DNA of 24,880 nt from Candidatus Taylorbacteria bacterium RIFCSPLOWO2_01_FULL_50_130. Its GTDB lineage: Bacteria > Patescibacteriota > Minisyncoccia > Phycocordibacterales > UBA10002. Of this stretch, positions 1-4,805 are shown piece after piece. The notes beneath the pieces were generated by a model. That model did no database searches. It saw nothing but the letters and a program-made list of their open reading frames with translations, and had not been told where the DNA came from. The stretch's first letter is position 1; each line of letters starts with the position of its first letter. A program made the position numbers and the translations under genes. Location of the stretch: positions 1 to 24,880 of the forward strand of contig MHSB01000035.1 of assembly GCA_001821155.1 (NCBI GenBank), given 5' to 3'.

Positions 1-738
1 GGCTTTTTAAGTCTTTTTCTAAGTACCCTTGCCTTTTTCGTCATTGTGCTCCTGCGCGGAAAGTTTCTATTCTCCCTCGAATCCCTCCCGACGCTTTCCC
101 TTCGCATTGGTCTTGAAATTCTACAGGCCTACGTTTCTATCCGCGCCATCACCACCGCCGACCGGAGCACCTTCGGATTTCTTCGGGTGCTCACCATTCC
201 GCTTCTTCTTTTGGTTGACCTTGCGCTCGGATATTCGCTTGCAATCAATCAAATCATCGGTTCGGGAATTCTGACCCTTAGTATTTTGTTCCTCTTCCTC
301 AATCACGGCCTCCGTTCAAAGGGAATCGGACTCGTTCTGTTTTCCGCTGTCAATGCCGTTATCCTCATTTCTCTTTTTAAATACGACATCACTTATTATA
401 ACTCCGTGGAGGTTGAGCAGGGGATTATTCAGGTGATTCTCCTCATCTTTTTTGCTCTCATGGCGTGGAAAACCACAGAACGAAATCCCCTACAACTTCT
501 TCGCAACCCCCGCTTCTTATTCCAATCGCTCTCCCAAGCGATTGCCGGAGTACTGGTGAGCTTCGGGTACCTCTTTGTCCCAGCATCGGTCGCCGCGAGC
601 GTTGAACGCTCCACCGCCGTTTTCTTTTCGCTCGTTTCCGGCAACCGTTATTTCCACGAGAAGAAATTCGCGCAAAAATTGCTCGCGTTCCTGCTCTTGG
701 CCCTCGGTTTTGCTTTTTTGGCAGGATTGTGGAGCTAA
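1..738 (+). CDS. Polytopic membrane protein, 3' part (possible EamA/DMT-type transporter)
   Basis: The reading frame is open from base 1 to the TAA at 736-738, so the gene begins outside the window. The first in-window start-like codon, GTG at 46, is internal because the codons before it already encode hydrophobic residues. The protein is a series of about seven or more hydrophobic segments joined by short basic loops. The last third (Ser-Gln-Ala-Ile-Ala-Gly, then a long helix, then Glu-Lys-Lys before a final helix) resembles the C-terminal half of drug/metabolite transporter (EamA-like) proteins, where a Glu-Lys precedes the last helix. That family call is inferred from pattern only; no substrate can be given. 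It is followed by a perfect palindrome rather than a T-tract terminator. Confidence 0.5.
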   Translation, partial: GFLSLFLSTLAFFVIVLLRGKFLFSLESLPTLSLRIGLEILQAYVSIRAITTADRSTFGFLRVLTIPLLLLVDLALGYSLAINQIIGSGILTLSILFLFLNHGLRSKGIGLVLFSAVNAVILISLFKYDITYYNSVEVEQGIIQVILLIFFALMAWKTTERNPLQLLRNPRFLFQSLSQAIAGVLVSFGYLFVPASVAASVERSTAVFFSLVSGNRYFHEKKFAQKLLAFLLLALGFAFLAGLWS

Positions 739-791
739 CAAACACGGCGGAACCGCTTCACTGCCCGCCTTTCCTTTTTTGGCGTTCTCAC

Positions 792-827
792 TTTAGCAAT
801 AGTATGCTATAGCATACTATTGCTAAA
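792..827. repeat. Perfect 36-bp palindrome upstream of a toxin-antitoxin pair
   Basis: Bases 792-809 and 810-827 are exact reverse complements with no spacer (centre gcta/tagc). There is no following T tract, so it is not a standard terminator. It sits 15 bp upstream of the -35 box of the antitoxin promoter, a place where toxin-antitoxin complexes often bind. The 12-mer atagtatgctat from this palindrome recurs at 2753-2764 upstream of another small gene. An operator role is inference. Confidence 0.6.
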
Positions 828-841
828 GGTATATAAAGAAC

Positions 842-869
842 TTGGACATTTCATTTTTTCTGGTACACT
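842..869 (+). promoter_or_regulatory. Promoter of the toxin-antitoxin operon, leaderless
   Basis: The -35 is TTGGAC (842-847), the spacer is 16 bp and the -10 is TACACT (864-869), preceded by TGG (extended -10). The ATG of the antitoxin starts six bases after the -10 box. Transcription would therefore start at or next to the start codon, and no Shine-Dalgarno site is possible. Confidence 0.6.
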
Positions 870-875
870 GAACCT

Positions 876-1082
876 ATGAACAATCTGACGCTTACACTAA
901 AACCCAAACGAAATGCCGCGAAGAAAATCATTGTTGAAATGGACGCGGATAGATTAGAGCGGCTTGCCGCCAATTTTGGCATGTTTAATCCTGATTTTCT
1001 TGCAAGCGTTAAGCGTGCTGAACGAGATTATGAAGCCGGAAGAATTCGGGAAATCCACTCTCTTCGTGAACTCATTGGATAG
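876..1082 (+). CDS. Small antitoxin-like protein of a RelE-type toxin-antitoxin pair
   Basis: A 68-residue charged protein with a short N-terminal strand-like segment (NLTLTLKPK), a helical middle and a C-terminal EIHSLREL segment. This is the usual layout of RelB-like antitoxins in these genomes: an N-terminal DNA-binding or dimerisation part and a C-terminal toxin-wrapping tail ending in (S)LREL. The gene lies immediately before a RelE/YoeB-like reading frame and has its own promoter and an upstream palindrome, which fits autoregulation by the toxin-antitoxin complex. The ATG at 876 is supported by the promoter spacing. No exact family is recognised; the antitoxin role rests mainly on the partner downstream. 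Confidence 0.6.
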   Translation: MNNLTLTLKPKRNAAKKIIVEMDADRLERLAANFGMFNPDFLASVKRAERDYEAGRIREIHSLRELIG

Positions 1083-1094
1083 CCGCACTGGTAT

Positions 1095-1366
1095 ATGCCC
1101 CCCTTCTTGTTTCGGAGGAATTTGAACGCCGGTTCGCAGAGTTACCGATATTGATACAGAAGAAAGCGGCAAAACAACAGGCAATCTTTTCTCGTAATCC
1201 ATTTCACCCGTCTCTCAATTCAGAAGAAATCGCACCGAAAGAAAGGGCGATTTGGACATTTCGCGTTGACCGGAAATATCGGATAGCGTTCCGTTTTGTT
1301 GACGGGAGAACGGTACTTCTCCTCACCGTCGGCCCGCATGACTGGATTTACAAACTCTTTCGGTAA
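1095..1366 (+). CDS. RelE/YoeB-superfamily mRNA-interferase toxin, start disrupted
   Basis: The frame ending at 1366 encodes a RelE-fold toxin. It has SEEFERRFAELP near the N-terminus, a basic helix (QKKAAKQQ), FRVDRKYRIAFRF in the central strands and a C-terminal GPHDWIYKLF. The terminal His-Asp-x-Ile-Tyr pattern is typical of this superfamily, which cleaves ribosome-bound mRNA. The full-length frame has no ATG, GTG or TTG before TTG 1151, and starting there would delete the first helix. An ATG at 1095 is followed by six C bases; a seventh C would put it in frame and give MPPLLVSEEFERRF. So this is either a one-base assembly error, a frameshift mutation or slippage. It begins 12 bp after the antitoxin stop. 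Confidence 0.65.
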
Positions 1367-1464
1367 GGGTTGAAAACCATGCAGTTGCGCGTCGCTACTT
1401 TGCCAGTAACTCTCCACACCTGCCGAAAAATCCTTAATTCTCGGTGCAGTTTTTCGTCTCAGTT

Positions 1465-1536
1465 TGTCATTCCCGCGCAAGCGGGAATCTAGAAGATCGT
1501 TGCAAATACTGGATTCCCGCTTGCGCGGGAATGACA
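1465..1536. repeat. Compound inverted repeat, dRS3/MITE-like
   Basis: Two exact 25-bp inverted arms (1465-1489 and 1512-1536) are separated by 22 bp. Each arm is itself a hairpin, attcccgc-gcaa-gcgggaat. A further 9-bp inverted pair, tccacacct (1413-1421) and aggtgtgga (1538-1546), lies around the unit. Attccc-n-gggaat repeats are a known class of dispersed bacterial repeat (dRS3 in Neisseria is one example). The surrounding stretch 1367-1667 has no gene I can support. Confidence 0.7.
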
Positions 1537-1564
1537 GAGGTGTGGACACTTACACCCAAGGTCC

Positions 1565-1593
1565 TTGATTTATCTCCATGAGTGTGGTATCCT
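1565..1593 (+). promoter_or_regulatory. Promoter for the 298-aa unknown protein
   Basis: The -35 is TTGATT (1565-1570), the spacer is 17 bp, and TGG precedes the -10 TATCCT (1588-1593), giving an extended -10. Predicted transcription start is near 1600, leaving about 68 bases of leader before ATG 1668 with no clear Shine-Dalgarno site. Confidence 0.45.
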
Positions 1594-1667
1594 GCCCGCA
1601 GGTTCTTTGAGATGCTTTAGTCACAAAGAAAGACTTCACACAGCAATTCCGACATACAGAAATAAAT

Positions 1668-2564
1668 ATGAACAGCAAAGCAGAGGCAGAACAAAATTAC
1701 TGGACCGCATCGGCCCAGAGCTTCAAGTGGCAGGTCAAAAGCCGGACGGTACAGGTGAGCGACAAAGACATTACGGAGATTCCCTTGGGCTTTCAACCCT
1801 TCGGCATCTCGTCGCGCGGCGACATGATTCTCATCACGGATTTCTTCGCGCCCGCGGTGTGCATGAACCGTGTAACGGTAGACGGCAACACGCTCCGATT
1901 TGAGGTGGCGTGGATCCATGGCGCATGGAATGGCATCACACGGTGCCGCGGCGGGTTTCCTGACATGGATTACCCGAGTGGGGCGAACCGATGCGTTACC
2001 GCGTTTTTCGCACCCGACGGCACATCTGTGTGCATCGGGAGAATACATCGGGATTTTTTCCTGCTCTCCCCGGAGGACAACGCGCAGTGGCGCCTCAAGA
2101 CGCGGATTTCCTTGCCAGAGTGCACCGACTTTCCGCTCGTTCACTCCGCAACTCTTAATCAGTATGGCAACCTGCTCCTCACGGTGGAATCAGACGCCGC
2201 AATGAACAAGTGGCGTCTCGCATCGTATCTGTGGCACGAGGGACATGATTTGGCGGCTCATTCGCCCAAGTTTGAGCTTGCGGACCTACGGGATATTTCG
2301 CGATTTCACTACGGCATTGCCTACCTGTATGGTGGGCCAGTGACGGTCTCAAGCTCCCACTCGGTGCGCGGAGAGAACGCGACGAGTCCGGGAATCTATG
2401 TTGGCGGAAAGCTCACGGTATCCGGAATTATAGGCAGTGGCATTTGCGTGCTCCCGAATGGAGCCGCGCTTGTCGCCGCTTACGAGCAGGAAGAAGAGGA
2501 AGCCCACAAGGGAAATCCGGGCAAACTCATCTATGTTCCCCCCGCACTCCTGCAGTACGAGTGA
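1668..2564 (+). CDS. Unrecognised 298-aa soluble protein
   Basis: A complete frame with a promoter before it and a strong terminator right after the TGA. I do not recognise the family. The protein has no signal peptide or membrane segment and is rich in short strand-like, Gly/Asn-turn stretches (for example GNTLRFEVAWIHG, GTSVCIG, GNLLLTVES, GGPVTVSSS, PNGAALVAAY). That pattern suggests an all-beta, possibly propeller-like fold. Near residue 254 there is an acidic run (EQEEEEAHKG). It contains several cysteines but no CxxC pair. The start at 1668 is the first ATG of the frame and has no visible Shine-Dalgarno. Base composition is like that of the neighbours. Confidence 0.6.
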   Translation: MNSKAEAEQNYWTASAQSFKWQVKSRTVQVSDKDITEIPLGFQPFGISSRGDMILITDFFAPAVCMNRVTVDGNTLRFEVAWIHGAWNGITRCRGGFPDMDYPSGANRCVTAFFAPDGTSVCIGRIHRDFFLLSPEDNAQWRLKTRISLPECTDFPLVHSATLNQYGNLLLTVESDAAMNKWRLASYLWHEGHDLAAHSPKFELADLRDISRFHYGIAYLYGGPVTVSSSHSVRGENATSPGIYVGGKLTVSGIIGSGICVLPNGAALVAAYEQEEEEAHKGNPGKLIYVPPALLQYE

Positions 2565-2577
2565 CGGTATAGTTTAG

Positions 2578-2628
2578 ACGCTTGTGTGATTGGTTGTTCT
2601 AACAGCCAATTTGCACAAGCGTTTTTTT
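2578..2628 (+). terminator. Intrinsic terminator, copy 1 of a duplicated element
   Basis: A two-part stem: acgcttgtg pairs with cacaagcgt, and inside it attggttgt pairs with acagccaat with one G-T pair. Seven T bases follow. It lies 13 bp after the stop of the 298-aa gene. A copy differing only in the loop occurs at 3137-3187. Confidence 0.85.
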
Positions 2629-2835
2629 GTACCTAATGGGGTGGAATTCAGTCAATTCTGACTTTGCGTTCCCTTCACTATATTTTTATCTATCGGTTTC
2701 TATTTTTAGCAGAGTTATCAATTTCTTGGAGGGGGGCCTTGCGCTCCTTCTTATAGTATGCTATTGTGTTTTTAGCTATCTTGCTGTTTGACAGACAAGA
2801 CGCTCAGTCGCTGTAAACCTATTCCGAGTTCAATT

Positions 2836-3114
2836 ATGCCAAACACTATACCAGATACGATATCAGACACACTATTCCAAGTCTTTTACCGGTGTAAGAA
2901 TTGTGGGGAAAAATTCTCTACCGGAGGCCCAATCAGCTTGCTCGAAGGAGGAGGCAGTCTCCAAGATGTGCTAGAGTCAGGGCACACCGTGCTTCATGAC
3001 TGTGCAGGTGGGGAGAGGGCACTTGCCAAGCCTATCAGTGTAAGGGAAGCAGGTACCCGGGAGGTACCAAGAAGTCTGGGGTATATTTCACGACTGGCCG
3101 TCTCGACGGCGTGA
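2836..3114 (+). CDS. Small zinc-ribbon protein
   Basis: A 92-residue protein from ATG 2836; an in-frame TTG at 2788 would extend it by 16 residues. It contains FYRCKNCGEKF near residues 17-27, then HTVLHDCAGG near residues 46-55. CxxC plus a distal His/Cys cluster is the signature of a small zinc ribbon, seen in many short regulatory or nucleic-acid-associated proteins. The stop is followed 22 bp later by a strong terminator, which supports a real transcription unit. A -10-like TATAGT is at 2752-2757, but I see no convincing -35. The preceding 2629-2835 otherwise holds no gene. The cellular role is unknown. Confidence 0.55.
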   Translation: MPNTIPDTISDTLFQVFYRCKNCGEKFSTGGPISLLEGGGSLQDVLESGHTVLHDCAGGERALAKPISVREAGTREVPRSLGYISRLAVSTA

Positions 3115-3136
3115 GGCGAGATGTTGGGTCTTATAG

Positions 3137-3187
3137 ACGCTTGTGTGATTGGTTGTTTCTACAGCCAATTTGCACAAGCGTTTTTTT
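3137..3187 (+). terminator. Intrinsic terminator, copy 2 of a duplicated element
   Basis: Same stems and T7 tract as the element at 2578-2628, with changes only in the loop. It separates the zinc-ribbon gene from murB. A -10-like TATAGT (3191-3196) starts just after the T tract and could begin the murB transcript. Confidence 0.85.
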
Positions 3188-3209
3188 GTATATAGTATGA
3201 GGTTACAAG

Positions 3210-4325
3210 ATGAAAATATGTGAATCTGTTTCTCTTAAAGGATTGACGACACTTAAGATTGGCGGTGTTGCCCGTTACTTTTGCCGCGTGAGAAACGAAC
3301 ACGAGCTTCAAACAGCGCTCCAATTTTCCAAGAAAAAAGAAGTTCCGCTTATTATACTCGGCGGCGGCTCCAATGTGCTTCTCTCCGACGGGAGCATCAG
3401 CGCACTGGTGGCAAAAATAGACATTAAAGGAATTGAGTGGAGGGAGAGTAAACATTTTGTCCATGTTCTCGTCGGGGCGGGAGAGATTTGGGACACGCTC
3501 GTAGAGAAGGCGGTCAAGAAAGGACTTTGGGGCATAGAAAATCTCTCCGGCATTCCCGGAACGGTCGGCGCGGCTCCGATACAAAACATCGGAGCGTACG
3601 GCGCGGAAATCAAAAATACGCTGAAGTGGGTTAAAGTGCTTGATACAAAAACAGGAAAGTCCAGAAGACTTTCAAACAAAAAGTGTGAGTTCGGTTATCG
3701 CGACAGCATTTTCAAACATCCGAAAGGAAAAGCGCTTATCATAACTCATGTAGCTCTGCGGCTCAAAAAAAGCGGCACACCCAATCTTGTATATAAAGAC
3801 CTCAAAGAGAGATTTAAGATTTATGATTTAGGATTTAAGAATAAGAAAAGAGAGTTAACCCCGGCGGTTATACGAAAGGCAGTGATTGGGATTCGGTCAA
3901 AAAAGTTTCCGGACTTGCGGGAGTGCGGCACTGCGGGCTCATTTTTCAAAAATCCCATTATCCCAAAGACGCAGTTTGATGCGCTAAAAAAGAGATATCC
4001 CGCCCTCCCCGGCTTTCCCCTAACCGCGGATGAACGCGGATATGAAGATATGCGGATAAACGCGGATGCGGACGAATCGTTAAGGATTATTAAGGATAAA
4101 GGATTAAAGATTAAAATCCCTCTCGCCTGGCTTCTGGACAATGTGTGCGGTCTGAAAGGATTCCACAAAGGAAATGTGGCACTTTTTGAAAGGCAGCCAA
4201 TCGTGCTTGTAAACACAGGAGGCGCGAGCGCCGATGAGATAAAGAAATTCGCCGAGAAGATAGTCTTGCGTGTCCGAAAAGAAACTGGCATTGATATCGA
4301 GTGGGAGGTGCAGAAAATTTACTAG
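3210..4325 (+). CDS. murB: UDP-N-acetylenolpyruvoylglucosamine reductase
   Basis: FAD/NADPH-dependent cytoplasmic enzyme that reduces UDP-GlcNAc-enolpyruvate to UDP-MurNAc in peptidoglycan synthesis. Family motifs are present in order: LGGGSNVLLSD (FAD binding, 50-60), LSGIPGTVGAAPIQNIGAYG (112-131), GYRDSIF (162-168, with the active-site Arg), GSFFKNP (233-239, proton-donor Ser), AWLLDN (306-311), GNVAL, LVNTGGAS and the C-terminal EWEV carrying the conserved Glu (366). It is of the E. coli-like (type I) kind. GAGG at 3199-3202 is a good Shine-Dalgarno for ATG 3210. At 371 residues it is longer than usual. The excess is two segments, about 201-213 and 271-300, encoded by repeat-like DNA. All catalytic residues are retained, so it should be active. 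Confidence 0.93.
   Translation: MKICESVSLKGLTTLKIGGVARYFCRVRNEHELQTALQFSKKKEVPLIILGGGSNVLLSDGSISALVAKIDIKGIEWRESKHFVHVLVGAGEIWDTLVEKAVKKGLWGIENLSGIPGTVGAAPIQNIGAYGAEIKNTLKWVKVLDTKTGKSRRLSNKKCEFGYRDSIFKHPKGKALIITHVALRLKKSGTPNLVYKDLKERFKIYDLGFKNKKRELTPAVIRKAVIGIRSKKFPDLRECGTAGSFFKNPIIPKTQFDALKKRYPALPGFPLTADERGYEDMRINADADESLRIIKDKGLKIKIPLAWLLDNVCGLKGFHKGNVALFERQPIVLVNTGGASADEIKKFAEKIVLRVRKETGIDIEWEVQKIY
3811..3838 (+). repeat. Four 7-bp tandem units inside murB
   Basis: Units gatttaa, gatttat, gatttag, gatttaa follow each other exactly. In the murB frame they encode part of RFKIYDLGFKNKK, a stretch without counterpart in ordinary MurB. The unit resembles intergenic arrays elsewhere in the window (15197-15224, 16159-16179). 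Confidence 0.75.
4021..4118 (+). repeat. Repeat-derived insertion inside murB
   Basis: The first half (to about 4070) repeats cgcggat several times. The second half (4081-4118) is built of 7-bp units taaggat, taaggat, aaaggat, taaagat, taaaatc with one 3-bp gap. Together they encode about 30 extra residues (near 271-300) between the RYPALPG and AWLLDN parts of MurB. Confidence 0.65.
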
Positions 4326-4340
4326 AACTTTACCATACAT

Positions 4341-4369
4341 TTGGCGAGAGTTGCTTGCACTACTATACT
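4341..4369 (+). promoter_or_regulatory. Promoter of a short transcription unit between murB and secA
   Basis: TTGGCG (4341-4346), 17-bp spacer, TATACT (4364-4369). Together with the terminator at 4692-4741 it delimits a transcript of about 350 bases. An ATG lies 7 bases after the -10 box (4377) and opens a 47-codon frame to 4520 that I do not recognise. The stretch 4326-4805 could instead encode a non-coding RNA. Confidence 0.45.
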
Positions 4370-4575
4370 CCAAAGTATGATAGTACGACTTAACTTCTGG
4401 TTGGAGTGTGAAGTAAAGACTTTCAGTAAGCAGGCGAGCGGAACTTCTAAACTTCCGACTGCTCCGTTGTCCACAGTTTGGTTGAAAAGACGGTTGTGCG
4501 CTCGCGTGCGCATGCGATAATAAAGCAGGTCGAACTGTTTTCTCATTGCAAGCTAATTGAAGAAAAGAAAAATGG

Positions 4576-4695
4576 GTGCGTGATGTTCTCGATTCCAACC
4601 GTACAGATTCTTTTCTTTCCAAAGAAGTGGCAAAAAAGAAACGTCGCAAGGCGGCAAAGAAGACCAAGAAACGCAAGGGTTCAGGGCGCCGCTGA
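4576..4695 (+). CDS. Very small basic protein (doubtful)
   Basis: From GTG 4576 the frame encodes 39 residues ending in a Lys/Arg-rich tail (AKKKRRKAAKKTKKRKGSGR) and stops at 4693-4695, right at the foot of a strong terminator hairpin. Tails like this occur in nucleic-acid-binding proteins of reduced genomes. The frame has no ATG and is closed upstream at 4558-4560. It could be the 3' end of a frameshifted gene that began at ATG 4377. I recognise neither part as a known family. Confidence 0.3.
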   Translation: MRDVLDSNRTDSFLSKEVAKKKRRKAAKKTKKRKGSGRR

Positions 4696-4741
4696 CATCA
4701 AAAAGCTCTCCGATGAAAGTCGGAGAGCTTTTTGATGTCAG
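4692..4741. terminator. Strong bidirectional terminator upstream of secA
   Basis: A perfect 22-bp inverted repeat (4692-4713 with 4720-4741) with a 6-base loop. The core agctctccga/tcggagagct is followed by five T on the plus strand and, by symmetry, by five T on the minus strand. It closes the short unit that begins near 4376 and insulates secA. Confidence 0.85.
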
Positions 4742-4757
4742 GATTGGCCTTTGTTAC

Positions 4758-4785
4758 GGATAAAGGATTAAAGATTAAGGATTCA
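4758..4785 (+). repeat. Four 7-bp tandem units upstream of secA
   Basis: ggataaa, ggattaa, agattaa, ggattca in exact 7-bp register, ending 20 bp before the secA start codon. Related units occur within murB (4091-4118). Confidence 0.65.
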
Positions 4786-4790
4786 TTTTG

Positions 4791-4799
4791 TGCTAGTAT
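4791..4799 (+). promoter_or_regulatory. Extended -10 of secA, leaderless
   Basis: TGC followed by TAGTAT (4794-4799) ends 6 bases before ATG 4806. No good -35 is visible; the would-be -35 position lies in the 7-bp repeat array. The spacing implies a leaderless secA mRNA. Confidence 0.45.
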
Positions 4800-4805
4800 A
4801 GCCCC

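Noticed and set aside
4478..4735. An 85-codon plus-strand frame between murB and secA
   Set aside because: It runs through the whole terminator hairpin and its last codons are terminator sequence; unlikely to be a real protein as written.
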